Shown here: positions 21,508 to 31,955 of the stretch, one piece after another
How the letters are laid out: the number at the start of each line of letters is the position of its first letter
How positions within the stretch are numbered: the first letter of the stretch is position 1
Assembly (NCBI RefSeq): GCF_000801105.2
Contig: NC_079519.1
Span: forward strand, 14,509,228-14,573,227
Length of the DNA stretch: 64,000 nt
Origin: Raphanus sativus
Taxonomy: Eukaryota > Streptophyta > Magnoliopsida > Brassicales > Brassicaceae
Direction: 5' to 3'
Position numbers and translations under genes: made by a program
The notes under the pieces: model-generated
What the model was told of the DNA's origin: nothing
The model's input: the letters and a program-made list of their open reading frames with translations, nothing else
Database searches by the model: none

Positions 21508-21707
21508 TCTTTTCTTAAAGGTAGAGAGAGAATTTGCAAGAGAGAGATTAACTTAAGATTCTTGGGTGAAATAAGAATGGTAAAGAATTCACAAGTCTTT
21601 ATAGGCAAGAATTGACTATTCACCCCGACCTTCGACACGATTTCGTCTCCATATTTCCTCACGAACCATACCGCAAGCTAGGACCTACAAACCCTACGGC
21701 TCCTAGC

Positions 21708-21723
21708 TAGCTGGGGGGCTAAC
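21708..21723 (+). promoter_or_regulatory. Polypurine tract of Tat-like element 1
   Basis: CTAGCTGGGGGGCTAAC directly precedes the 3' LTR at 21724. It is not pure purine, but it sits exactly where plus-strand priming occurs, and the same GGGGGGCTAAC precedes the LTR of Tat-like element 2 at 55244. Confidence 0.7.
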
Positions 21724-23173
21724 TGTTGGGGTCAAAATCGGTCAAGACGAAATCAATGTCCGAAAGTCTCGGAAAAACATGAAAGATGTTAGAGCAACCT
21801 CGAGAGACTAATTGGTAATCGAGACACCTTGGAAAAATATTTCGAGATTAATCATCTCGAAATCAACGGCTAGAAACGTTTTCTACACGAGGAAAAACCT
21901 ACGGAAAACTAAAAAAGCAAAAACACGCACAAGCCGAAGGAACCGAGCAGCCGACTCCGGTCGCGGCCGTGGCCGCCGCCGGCTAGCGCCCGTGCTGGCC
22001 GTGGCCGCCGGGCAGTTAGCCCCATGCTGGCCGTGGCCGCCGGCAGCTAGCGCCCGTGCTGGCCGTGGCTGCCGGGCGGCTAGCGCCCGTGCTGGCCGTG
22101 GCTGCCGGGCGGCTAGCCCCCGTGCTGGCCGTGGCCGCCGGCGGCTAGCGCCTGTGCTGGCCGTGGCCGCCAGGCAGCTAGCCCCCGTGCTGACCGTAGC
22201 CGCCAGCGGCTAGCGCCCGTGCTGGCCGTGGTCGCCGGGCGGCTAGCCCCGTGCTGGCTCGGGTTGTCGGACGGCTAGTCTTCGTGCGTAAGTTCTAGGC
22301 CCCCGGGTCGCCAGAAATCCGTGTTTCGCGACTTTCCGAGATCCCGTAAACAAAACTCCGTTTCCTGCTCCAAGATTTCAGAGAACCCGTAAGACGTCAA
22401 CAGACAGAAAGACTTCGTATAAAACGGTAATGGTTATCTTAAAACACCATTCGCCCAGCAATGGATCGAAGATCTTCCGAAAGACTCGACATCCAAGTAG
22501 GAGCATTCTTTCAAAGAAATCGTAGAAAACAACGGAAGTTCGGAAGACGGTCCGAAAGGGACCAGACCCGAACGGACGGCCCATTTACGATTTTCTAATA
22601 GATAGATACGACGGTTTACAATTATCTTCACATAACAAGATAAATGTTAAACTTCCGAAAGGATAAATGTCAAATTTCCGAAAGGATAAATGTCAACTTT
22701 CCCGATAAACACGAAGGCCGACGAAAATGGAAAAAGCCCAGCTCGCGGCAGACTCAGCCCATCAAGAATAGACCGTCATATGGGAGTATATAAACAAGGC
22801 TAGGAGCAGAGGAAGGGGGATCCGAAATCAGAAGAAAGAAACCACTCTAGAGCAACTTAGAACTTAGGCTTTTGTTTCCTTTTTAGCGAGCTGCGACTCA
22901 ACTAGGTTAGATCTAGGTTTTGAGACTAGCGACGATCAACAGCTCTTGCGGCCGAGATCTCGACCTGTTGTTCGAACGCTCTCCGCAAATTCGGAAATAA
23001 GATTCTTTCTTTTGTTCTCTTTATTTTACGCATTTATTCCCAAACTATACTCGTATTAACTTCGTCGTGCGTGGCCCAGTAGATAGCCGGGATCCTCGGG
23101 GAAAACTAGGTCAACTTAGTTTTCCTACGTTTAAACTTAACTAAAATCGACAGTGCGAATTTCGGTTCCCACA
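21724..23173 (+). repeat. 3' LTR of Tat-like element 1
   Basis: 1,450 bp, collinear with 14647-16162 with scattered substitutions and a tandem array (about 21958-22262) two units shorter. A 133-codon frame (21812-22213) runs through the array in this LTR but is closed early in the other (14735-14974), so it is unlikely to be a gene. Confidence 0.95.
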
Positions 23174-24420
23174 GGAACCAATTAAATAAAATCTACTAAT
23201 AAATCCTAGGTGAAATTGGTTTATATGATGGAAATAAAAATAACAATTCCTAAAATGAGCAAGGTAGTTGCTCTAACTAACAATATGATGGGTTGTTTAA
23301 ATGTGATAAAGAGTGCTAGACATTGGGTTTCTATTCAGGAATGGATATTATAATCTCTATAAATGCTTTAACAAGTTGCTTGCATGATACTATAGATCTC
23401 AGCCGCTTAACTCAAATAAAGTATCACTGGTTAAATTATCTAGATCTCTGGCCACACCTTTCGCATGATGACACAGAAAAAGAGTCGGTCGATATCCTTT
23501 TGAGATATCGAGCGATACACCTTTCGCAGCGCCGATCGATTCACCTGTCGGGATATCGATCGACGGCTTCTAGATCTGCCTAGGCGCGAGCCGAATATGA
23601 CCACAAGGTCTCAAGGAGGAACTGTCGTTATTCTCAAAGGGAGACAGGCAAGCAGCAAATGGATAATTCAAGATAATCAAAGATCCTACTGATCTATGTT
23701 CTAGTTAGCTAATCTAAAACAAGCATAGGGTGCAATCCATTTGATGAGTACCACAACTTAGCAATTATAGTTTGGGGCTAATCCCACAAACCTATTTAAA
23801 CCCTAGATCTAACAAGTAGACTACTCAGACATAGCTAAGCAATTCATGACAATGGATAGATGAAAGAATTGCATAGATAGAAATAAGTAGAAATACAAAA
23901 GGAGATGAGAAATCTCTCCAAACTCTCAAAACAAATAAAACTCTAGTCTCTCTCTCACACTCTCTGCTTTCCTTTTCTCTAAGTTGTTCAAAGCTTGCCA
24001 TCAAAAACACTTAGCAGGAATATTTAAGCATTTCCATTAGGTTAAAAACTCGTCAGGGGCAATCTTGTAATTTGGTGAAGTCTTGGTGAAGTAGTCGGCT
24101 AAACCATTTCGTCCTCGATATCGATCGACAACACAGGATGTGTATCGATCGATTATAATCTTCTAGTACGTGGATCTTCTCAGCTACATCGATCGACAAC
24201 TCTGGATGAGTATCGATCGATTATAATCGCAATGTTGACTTCCGACTTGGTCTTGAATGGTCAACTCGGGTGTATCTACTCCAAAATGCTCCAAAACATC
24301 ACTTTCTCACGAAATACTCCTGAACCTGAAAACATACCTAACAGGCTAGAAAACAGATTAAATATATAATAAAATACTAGTATACCATGGTTAAAAACGG
24401 GTAAAATCCATGGTATATCA
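23174..24420 (-). repeat. 5' LTR of the minus-strand Athila derivative, right piece
   Basis: Starts with the duplicated target GGAAC (23174-23178) and continues the LTR to CCATGGTATATCA at 24420. It is collinear with 7260-8517 of the partner LTR. Around 23485-23570 and 24120-24230 it holds TCGATCGA-type motifs at the same places as the partner. Confidence 0.92.
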
Positions 24421-24608
24421 GTTCCATATTGACCATGGTCACACTAAGGAGAATTGCATAGCCCTGAAGATGGATGTCGCCGAGCTCCTCAAGAAAGGCT
24501 ATCTAAGGGAGTTCCTCTTGGATAAGGCCAAGAACCTTCTAAATAAGGAAGGTCCTGATCTCCCTATCGAAGCTGCTCCCGCATTGCCACCGCTGTTAGG
24601 GTATTTTG
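24421..24608 (+). pseudogene. Tat-type gag C-terminal fragment
   Basis: Translates as QFHIDHGHTKENCIALKMDV followed by AELLKKGYLREFL and a polar tail. The FH-DHGHT-ENC pattern with ELLKKGYLREFL is the zinc-finger-like region plus following helix of Tat-type gag. The upstream part of gag is missing: an Athila LTR ends at 24420 in the middle of the motif, which shows insertion or recombination within gag. A TAG follows at 24611, inside the adjacent LTR. Related to the gag at 28218-30012, which ends before this motif. Confidence 0.75.
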
Positions 24609-25031
24609 TGTAGGATCGTTTAAGTGCTACAGAACACTAGAGGATTTGTATGAAAGCAAGAGAAATCGTAAACTAGAAGATGTTATTGAGTGTTTTGATC
24701 GGGACTACAATGTTTGGGTGTATAAACCCTAGTTCTAGTCGCGTAAACTCTAATCTTCTAGTCTCCGAAAGTCGATCCCTTATTCTAGGGTTTGGGCTCC
24801 TCTTTTATAGTTGTAGATGTCGGCTTCAAGTAAAAGAACTCTTCCATAATCAGAAAATGGAAGTTTCCCCTTAGGTAGAAAACTTCTATTTTACTTCAAG
24901 GAGTCTGTCCGATCTAGGGGTCGGACCCAAGGCAGGGGTCGGTTCCTGGTTTCTTCTTGAGCAAGGGTCCGGAAGTCGAGGACCTATCCGGAAGCTGGAG
25001 AAAACTCATGTCTGGATATTTTTCCCCAACA
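24609..25031 (-). repeat. Short LTR, minus strand, probably the 3' LTR of a Tat-like element
   Basis: About 423 bp. On the minus strand it begins TGTTGGGGAAAAATATCC (25031 down) and ends GATCCTACA (24609), with a TATA box (CTATAAAAGAGG, about 24812). The flank preceding it on the minus strand (AATAAGGGGCAAAC) resembles the polypurine tracts GGGGGGCTAAC of the other Tat-like elements. The flanking 5-mers TTTTG (24604-24608) and GTTTG (25032-25036) differ by one base, so a decayed target duplication around a solo LTR is the alternative. If it is a 3' LTR, the gene at 25472-27217 is antisense to its element, as in Tat-like element 1. Confidence 0.6.
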
Positions 25032-25471
25032 GTTTGCCCCTTATTCCTTGATTTACTCGTGGAAATCAAGGGATAACATGTGCTTCTTGAGCCTTGGTAG
25101 TTTTCTCTTGGGTACCTTATCTTCTTGCAGACCGTAACTGGAAACTATGATTCAAGAAGGCTTTTGAATTTCCCGACCCAATCGCTGAAAGATCCTTCGG
25201 ATTGTCCATAATTACTATAATCTTCATTCTTGGATCTCACTTTCCTTTCGAGGATCACGTCTTTACTCCAAGAGATCTGGGTAGCGGGGTTCATTTGAAT
25301 TTGAATTTCCCGAGCCCGGTCTTGGGAACTCCAAGATCCCGGATCGGCGGATTTTCCGAGAAGAACTCCCAACGTCTCTCTACCCTTTTTGTATATATAT
25401 TCTCTTTTTCGTGTAACGTCTCCTTAACCCCGAATCTTGCCATTTCTCGTGCCAACTCCCAAAGCTTTTTA
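25032..25471. other. Region between the short LTR and the Transposase_28-like gene
   Basis: No domain on either strand. On the plus strand there is a TATATATATTCTC sequence at 25393-25405, about 70 bp upstream of the ATG at 25472, which could be the gene's own promoter. Confidence 0.45.
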
Positions 25472-27217
25472 ATGGCAGAAATGAGCGAATTGGAGAAGAG
25501 AGTGAACTCCTTGTCATCCGGATCCAGCAGCCCACCGTCACGCCGTGACACAAACATGCGAAATCCTTTGAGCCCAGCTCCCATGTCGTTTGTTTCTTCG
25601 GGATCCCCGCAAGTGGGTCCCACATCAACAGTTAGGGAGGACGAGTTATGCGATTGGTGAAAAGGTATTCACTTCCTTCTTCCGTTGTTCTTCGCGTTCC
25701 TAGACTGTCAGAGCGGGCTTCCGGTGGTATGCCCGAGGAGATTGCTATATATGAGGCTTTCTTCGAATCGGGCTTCAGAGGCGACATACCATCGTTGGTA
25801 TCGAGTCTCTGCAGCTACTTCCATATTTCTCCATCCTAGCTTAATCCTCCAGCTTGGCGCATCCTCATAGCTATCCAAAACCTTGGAGATGAAGAAGATC
25901 TGGCTTTCGGAGTTACTGAAGTACTTTTTTCTTATCATCTGGCTCCGATCAATGGGCACGAGGGGCGTTTTCATCTTCGTCCGAGATCGGGGCTTCCCAT
26001 AGTCGAGGTACTTCCCAAGACTGATCGGAAGGGATTGGCTTTTGTGAAGAAATGGCCAGAGAGATATGTTTTTATGACTCTCCCAGGATCCCATTATCGG
26101 TGGAACTTCGTAGGTAAGGGGTTTTAGTAGGGAACTCACTCAGCTCCCGTCGAGGGCGAACGCAATGTTCTTCAGGTACAGAAGCTTCCCCTCGAGCAAC
26201 GCCGCGTGGAGCATGCGCCGTAGCAAGCTATGGGGTAAGTTATTTCTTTGCGACCTACAAGTATTCCTCTTTCACATAATAACTCACGAAATATCTCTTT
26301 TTCAGAAGGCAAAAGGGCAGGAGATCCTGAAGATCCGATGGTGGCTTTTAAGAAGACCACGGATGCCATATCGGCAAGAAGAGACTCATCCAGTAGGAAT
26401 GCTTCGGGCGATGGAGCCGCGACTGTTAGTAACAAGCGTAGGATGATAATGAGGGATGGCGACTCCTCTCCATCACGAGGCGGCAGGCCTAGGGAAGGTG
26501 TAAGCACGCGTTCACAGCGACCGTTGCTGATTGGATACTCATCCGGAGGGTTGTCTGACGTGCTGGCTGAATTGAATGCCAACGTGTTCGCGAGGATGCA
26601 GACTCTTCCCTCGGACAAGGACTCCTCTAGGATTGTTCAGCAGGTCCAGGGCGAACTCCTTTGGGTGAGATATGGATAAGACCTTGTATTATGAGTCCGC
26701 AGTTTATAAGACTTGTTTTCCTACGCAGGTCCTTTTTGATTTGCTTCATCTAAAGGACCAAATAGTGGAGGAGGCTTCATCAATGAATCGAGATGAGGTT
26801 TTGGAATTAACCCATCAATTGTCTGAGGAGAAGAGTAGGCGTGTTGCGAAGGAACTGGAACTGAGGGACCTTCAAGCAAAGGTTCGGGTCATCGAGGGTT
26901 CAGTAGAAATTGCTTCAGCTGAATCGCTTCAATTGAGCCGAGAGAAGCAGGAGCTGGAGGAGACTATCGTTAAACTTCAAATGGAGGCGGAGACTTCGAA
27001 AAATATGACGACCATGGTTGTGAATGGTGCAAGGATCATCGCCCGTTGGGAAGTAATGAGAGAGTGGCATAAAGGACAGGTCCAGAATTGGAACTTGCAC
27101 AAGGAGTTCTCTCAGTACAAGACGGTGGTTTTGGCTGAAGCGGAACTCGAGGGTACTGAACCTCTCTCCTTTGAAGATGAACCAGCTATTCCTTCATCTA
27201 GGCGTGGCAGGCCTTAG
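25472..27217 (+). pseudogene. Gypsy-type 'Transposase_28' family gene with three introns (inactivated)
   Basis: From MAEMSELEKRVNSLSSGSS (ATG 25472), a polar N-terminus runs to about 25655, where a frameshift occurs. The conserved domain follows (25660-26113): SLPSSVVLRVPRLSERASGG, IAIYEAFFESGFRGDIPSLV, a TAG at 25837-25839, LNPPAWRILIAIQNLGD, VLFSYHLAPINGHEGRFHL and KKWPERYVF. I recognise this as the plant 'putative gypsy type transposon' domain (Pfam Transposase_28). GT-AG introns fit at 26114-26175, 26235-26305 (GTAAGT...TTTTTCAG) and 26665-26728. The last exon (26729-27217) is a strong coiled coil (VEEASSMNRDEVLELTHQLS on through KQELEETIVKL) ending SSRRGRP. Molecular function is unknown. 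The TAG could be a CAG-to-TAG change. Its tail is duplicated at 30013-30601. Confidence 0.8.
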
Positions 27218-27576
27218 AGGATATCCGAGCTTTTTGTAATAACGGCTTTAGGCGATCCGTCCTTGCTAAAACAATGTTTTTCATATGCTTTTCTTGTCCC
27301 TTGAATTTTATCGTTGAATAATACCCTTTGCTTTTGTTCGTCTTTTGTTCGGAATGGTTCGTAAGACCTTTGAGCGCGATCTCCTGGGCGGAGTTTTAGG
27401 GCCTAGGATTGGGATCCTCTTGTGGCGCCGATAATTCAGGGGTATAGCCCTTGCCGAACACATTTCGTATCTTTAGAACACGGGAGTGTCTAGATGGGCT
27501 CGTAGACATGTTGTAAGGGATGGATCCTTGGAAGGGCTAATAATGCGAGAGGGACAGATCTTACGTGGGAGCTGAC
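27218..27576 (+). other. 3' untranslated and flanking region before the 588-bp LTR
   Basis: Downstream of the stop codon at 27215-27217. T-rich with GTTCGTCTTTTGTTCGG and GAATAATACCC; no gene. The first 260 bp (to about 27478) are duplicated at 30344-30601. The last bases GTGGGAGCTGAC precede the LTR at 27577 and could be a weak polypurine tract. Confidence 0.6.
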
Positions 27577-28164
27577 TGTTGGGCCCAAATATGACCCCCT
27601 AGCTAGTGATAGACAATAAGAAATGATAACGGGCCGCGAAAGGCCCATCATGAATTCAATCTTCAAAAACAGCTAAGTCAGATCCGGAGGCCGTGAGCTG
27701 GAGATGTTCATCAGAGAGGTCAAGGAAAAGAGGCAGCTCGTTGACAAGTAAACAGACGCAGGACCCGGTCAAAGAGGTAGCTCGTGGACAAATAAATAGG
27801 CGCAGGACCCGGTCAAAGGGGAGCTATTACAAATCCCTCAAATCACGGAGGGGGTCTCGGAAACCTATTGGTAGCAACTGACGGAGCCTGGAGCTATTTA
27901 AAGAGAAATTGAATCAAGAAAGAAGATCTGTTCAACCCATATTCCACTCGATTCTGAAAACATTCTTATTATTGTAACATTCTTATAATCTTTGTATCCA
28001 TCGAAGATCATCTCTTGTAAACGTTCTTTTACCGAAAATCATTAATACAAATCGAAGTTCATTCAACAAGTTCTTACGAGATTCAGCCCACGATTATCTT
28101 TCCCTAATCATTTTCTAAACTATAAACCTGACCTAAAATCAGGAGGTGAGTTTAATCCCTCACA
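27577..28164 (+). repeat. 588-bp LTR of a Tat-like element
   Basis: Starts TGTTGGGCCCAAATATGACC and ends TTTAATCCCTCACA, followed at once by a primer-binding site. A TATA-like TATTTAAAG lies near 27893. Because gag follows on the same strand, this acts as a 5' LTR for 28218-30012. It may also have been the 3' LTR of something to its left. No second copy of this LTR is in the window. Confidence 0.85.
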
Positions 28165-28165
28165 A

Positions 28166-28184
28166 TTGGCGCCGTCTATTGGGA
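28166..28184 (+). promoter_or_regulatory. Primer-binding site of the 588-bp-LTR element
   Basis: TTGGCGCCGTCTATTGGGA, one base after the LTR. TTGGCGCCGTCT-GGGAA is common after LTRs of plant Tat-type elements; I do not assign the tRNA. Confidence 0.75.
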
Positions 28185-28217
28185 AGAAACAATCGAATCC
28201 CTTACCCTAACTTTAGG

Positions 28218-30012
28218 ATGAATCCTACAGATCAGACAACAAATCCGTCTGACCTTAACCTCCCGATTCAGAGCGATGGCTCACCGAACGATGGAGGCTC
28301 TACTCTCGTAACCTCGGAGCCTCGACGTGGCGACCATCGATCCGGACAACAGCCTCCGATTAGCGTTCGAACGAGACAGACTACAACCGGAGCTACTAAC
28401 CCGAGATCGTCAAGTGGAACCGCCCCCGGGCTTCCAGTCACCGAGAATCCTCAGCAGCAAGCCGTTCCGAATCAAACGGAGGCTCAGCTTTCTGAGATTC
28501 GTCAGATGATGATGCAACTGGTAGACAAAGCTCAGGAAAGTGAGCGTACGATGCATCAGCTAGCTATTCGACAGCATTGATTCGAAGAGATAACGAGATC
28601 TCTAGACACAATAACCCAACCACCGCAACGTCAAGCTCCGGGGGTCACTTTCCCAAATCGATTGACAGATCCCTCATTCCCCCGAGGACGTTTAGACTTT
28701 TCCCCTGATAACACTGCTCCGGAAGGACGGGGATCTGCTTTCCAGACACCTCGTACTGGGGCAGCTCCCATGTTTAACCCACCTATTACCAGTGCTATGA
28801 GAAGCAACGTAGCGACAACCAGTTCCACACCCAGTCAGGTCACTGACCGGAGCACTCGCTTACCTCCTCCGCCGCCTGATTTTTGTTCCGGAGCAGGAAT
28901 ATCCTTCCCATCTGGGGGCAGAACATCAGCTTCGATTTATCAAACCAGAAGCTCAACCCCGAATGGGGACGAGTATCAAAGGATAGACTCCGATAACCCA
29001 AGAGCTGGTGAGCGACTTAGCCCACCAACTGCATGGGAGGATGAGCCAACACGATTCCGTCAGGAACCTGCCCGTCGGGTACCTACTAACGACCCAAATG
29101 TCCTTTCCTTAGAGGGACCTGAAGCTATCCGTAGATACATGGAACGAACTCACGCAGCTCTCCAAAAATTGGGAGCTCAAGTCCATAAAGCTACGAGCTC
29201 AGCTCCCGAAATCCATAGCTTGTTCGAGGAAACTCGTGGAACTCCATTCACTGACAGAATTGCCAGCTCCTACATAAGAGATACCCGAAAAATCAGAATT
29301 CCCGAGTATGATGGGACCTCTGACCCAAAGGCCTATTTGAGAGCTTTCCGATTGGCTATCGTGAAAGCCCATTTTACACAGGAAGAATGTGAAGCAGGTT
29401 ACTGCAGGACATTCGCCGAAAACTTGGTTGGAACAGCCCTTGAGTGGTTCTCTGGTCTCGAACCAGCCTTGATAGATAGTTTCGATCAGTTAACTAGTGC
29501 CTTCATGAAGCAGTACTCGACCCATATCTTGAAGCAAGCCTCCGAGGCCGACCTTTGGAAGGTCAGACAAGGAATGGGGGACTCACTACGAGTCTACATC
29601 AAGAAATTCAGGGCAGTAAGAACTAAGCTCTCGAATCCCAACGACCTAGTCGCCATCGAGGCTCTTAGGAGAGGACTGTTCTATAAATCGAAGTTCTGGT
29701 CGGAGCTAACACTCAAATACTCCTCCAACTATCGATGATGCTCTTCATAAAGCCACCAGATACATTACTTTGGAGGAGGAGACAGCTGCACTGGATAAAC
29801 TCCACAAGAAACCTCAGAATCACTCGAAAGGTGAATCCTCTGAGGCAAAGGGACCTCATAAAAGGGGGAACCTCCGAAACAATCAAACTCAGGGTGAACA
29901 TTCATATGCAATCGAGGAGGACAAGGAAGAGAAACCTGTCGCCGCAGCAAACAAAACTCCCTGGTCAAAAGGCTTTGATAAAAAAAACATTGCTCTTATC
30001 ATGATCGAGAAG
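28218..30012 (+). pseudogene. Tat-like gag (broken)
   Basis: Starts at ATG 28218 (MNPTDQTTNPSDLN) in a Pro/Ser/Thr-rich N-terminus. A TGA at 28578-28580 breaks an otherwise continuous frame, and a frameshift near 29725 moves the end into another frame (HKATRYITLEEETAALDKLH). The gag core is clear: SSAPEIHSLFEETRGTPFTD, DPKAYLRAFRLAIVKAH, GTALEWFSGLEPALI, LTSAFMKQYSTHI and VYIKKFRAVRTKLS (about 29195-29630). It is homologous to the gag of Tat-like element 1. The sequence leaves gag at 30012, before the zinc-finger-like region, and enters a duplicated piece of the Transposase_28-like gene. Confidence 0.85.
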
Positions 30013-30601
30013 GGCCATCGAGGGTTCAGTTGAAATTGCTTCAGCTGAATCGCTTCAATTGAGCCGAGAGAAGCAGGAGCTGGAGGAGACTATCGTTAAA
30101 CTTCAAACAGAGGCGGAGACTTTGAAAAATATGACGACCATGGTTGTGAATGGTGCAAGGATCATCGCCCGTTGGGAAGTTATGAGAGAGTGGCATAAAG
30201 GGCAGGTCCAGAATTGGAACTTGGACAAGGAGTTCTCTCAGTACAAGACGGTGGTTTTGGCTGAAGCGGAACTCGAGGGTACTGAACCTCCCTCCTTTGA
30301 AGATGAACCAGCTATTCCTTCATCTAGGCGTGGCAGGCCTTAGAGGATATCCGAGCTTTTTGTAATAACGGCTTTGGGCGGTCCGTCCTTGCTAAAACAA
30401 TGTTTTTCATATGCTTTTCTTGTCCCTTGAATTTTATCGTTGAATAATACCCTTTGCTTTTGTTCGTCTTTCGTTTGGAATGGTTCGTAAGACCTTTGAG
30501 CGCGATCTCCTGGGCGGAGTTTTAGGGCCTAGGATCGGGATCCTCTTGTGGCGCCGATAATTCAGTGGTATAGCCCTTGCCGAACACATTTCGTATCTTT
30601 A
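30013..30601 (+). repeat. Duplicate of the Transposase_28-like gene tail (26890-27478)
   Basis: About 589 bp nearly identical to 26890-27478, covering the coiled-coil C-terminus (SREKQELEETIVKL to SSRRGRP) and its 3' flank. Only scattered substitutions are visible (for example HKEF versus DKEF). The left joint is inside gag at GGGCCATCGAGGG; the right joint is in CTTTAAGCC, where an Athila LTR takes over. Best read as a truncated tandem duplication of 26890-30012. Confidence 0.9.
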
Positions 30602-31464
30602 AGCCATTGTTGACGGCTACGCTTTAGACGCTCTTTACGCTTTCATTGTTTCTCTTAGGAGAGAAGGGAGGAACTCCTTGAGAGTCCTCCTGGAACTCCT
30701 TTGCTTTTGGATTATTTATCTATTGCTTTTCATCTATTCATCTATGATTTCTGTGACAAACTTCATGTATGAATAGATCCACCTGTTAGATCTATGGTTC
30801 AGATAGGTTTGTGGGATTAGCCCCAAACTATACTTGCTAAGTTGTGATATTCATCAAATGGATTGAACTCTATGCTTGTTCTAGATTAGATAACTAGAAC
30901 ATAGATCACTAGGATCTTTGATTATCTTGAATTATCCATTTGAGCTTGCCTGTCTCCCGTTGAGAAAAACGACAGTTCCTCCTTGAGACCTTGTGGTCAT
31001 ATTCGGCTCGCGCCTAGGCAGATCTAGAAGCCGTCGATCGATATCCCGACAGGTGAATCGATCGGCGCTGCGAAAGGTGTATCGCTCGATATCTCAAAAG
31101 GATATCGACCGACTCTTTTTCTGTGTTATCATGCGAAAGGTGTGGCCAAAGATCTAGATATTTTAACCAGTGATTCATTCACATATGTTAAGCGGCTGAG
31201 ATCTATAGTATCATGCAAACAACTTATTAAAGCATTTATAGAGATTATAATCTCCATTCCTGAATAGAAGCCCTAGATCTAGCTACCATCCTTCCATCAA
31301 ACAGCTCATTGCCAAGCTGAACAATTATATTGTTCATCTTGTTTACTGTTTTATTTACTGATTTACCATATTCATTTACTGCTTTATAATTTACTTACTG
31401 TTAGCCTACCTTAATCATAACTATTAGATCTAGTGTGTGCCTTAGCTCCTTGTGGATTCGATCC
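30601..31464 (+). repeat. Partial LTR of the Athila-derivative array
   Basis: Collinear with positions from about 32471 to 33334 of LTR-1, so the first 515 bp and last 70 bp of the LTR are missing. It ends in GGATTCGATCC and then joins 3' noncoding internal sequence (ACTTTGTCAAAATG). Both ends are recombination joints, not insertion ends. Confidence 0.9.
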
Positions 31465-31955
31465 ACTTTGTCAAAATGTATGAGTTACAAATGCAAATGT
31501 CCATGAGATAAACTAGATGACCTGTGTTTGGCATCAAAACCTATTGAAATTGAAACTAATAAGAGATCCAGAGAAGAGAGATGAGGGGAGAAAGGGATCA
31601 TAGAAGACTACCTGTGTGTTCAGAAACTTGTTTGAGTTGAATCCATGTGTCCTTTGATCGATACTCCCAAGGTAAAGCCTACACTTTTATTTTTATGCAA
31701 GAAATGAGGTTAGTAGAGGGGATTGTCAGACAGGATCTGTTAGGTTGTGGAACTAGTGGAATTTGGTTGCTATACTAGGATATTGTATAATGTGCTTCTA
31801 AGGTTAGGATGTTTAATGATTTGGTAATCACTACTAGAGAGAAGATGAACTGAGTTTTCAAAATCATTTGAGTCCCTACAGCTTTCAAACCTCTTTCAGA
31901 GAGACTGCCTGTTGGTTTTGCTTGAGGACAAGCAAAAAGGTAAGTCTGGGGGAGT
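31465..31955 (+). mobile_element. 3' noncoding internal remnant plus polypurine tract before LTR-1
   Basis: Matches 34703-35193 of unit 1 (ACTTTGTCAAAATGTATGAG to GTAAGTCTGGGGGAGT). It ends with the polypurine tract next to LTR-1. The short ORFs here repeat in every copy, on both strands, and read into the LTR; I do not treat them as genes. Confidence 0.88.

Larger units (their letters stand above)
14647..23173 (+). mobile_element. Tat-like Ty3/gypsy element, gag-protease plus antisense gene, no RT; TSD GGAAC
   Basis: 8,527 bp between perfect 5-bp duplications GGAAC (14642-14646 and 23174-23178). LTRs are 14647-16162 and 21724-23173, both TGTTGGGGTC...TTCCCACA. The internal region has a gag-protease ORF on the plus strand, about 1 kb with no recognised gene, then a broken gene on the opposite strand, and ends with a polypurine tract. 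No reverse transcriptase, RNase H or integrase is present. Gag-protease followed by an antisense ORF near the 3' LTR fits the Tat branch, but loss of pol makes this copy non-autonomous. The intact gag-protease ORF suggests a fairly recent insertion or selection on gag. Confidence 0.93.
7164..24420 (-). mobile_element. Athila deletion derivative on the minus strand, hosting a CACTA and a Tat-like element
   Basis: Outer limits are a left LTR (7164-8517, 3' LTR in element sense) and a right LTR (14554-24420 after subtracting a nested insertion, 5' LTR). The internal region is only primer-binding site, leader and gag; gag runs directly into the 3' LTR at 8518, so all of pol and the polypurine tract are gone. 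Two later insertions lie within: the CACTA element at 8910-13566 and the Tat-like element at 14647-23173. The 5-bp flanks (TTGTT at 7159-7163, GTTCC at 24421-24425) do not match, so one end has probably been rearranged since insertion. Confidence 0.85.

Noticed and set aside
7159..24425. A target duplication for the minus-strand Athila derivative
   Set aside because: Flanks TTGTT and GTTCC do not match in any register I tried.
26890..30601. The 589-bp direct repeat as an LTR pair
   Set aside because: No TG...CA ends, no adjacent primer-binding site or polypurine tract, no target duplication, and it contains the coding tail of a gene.
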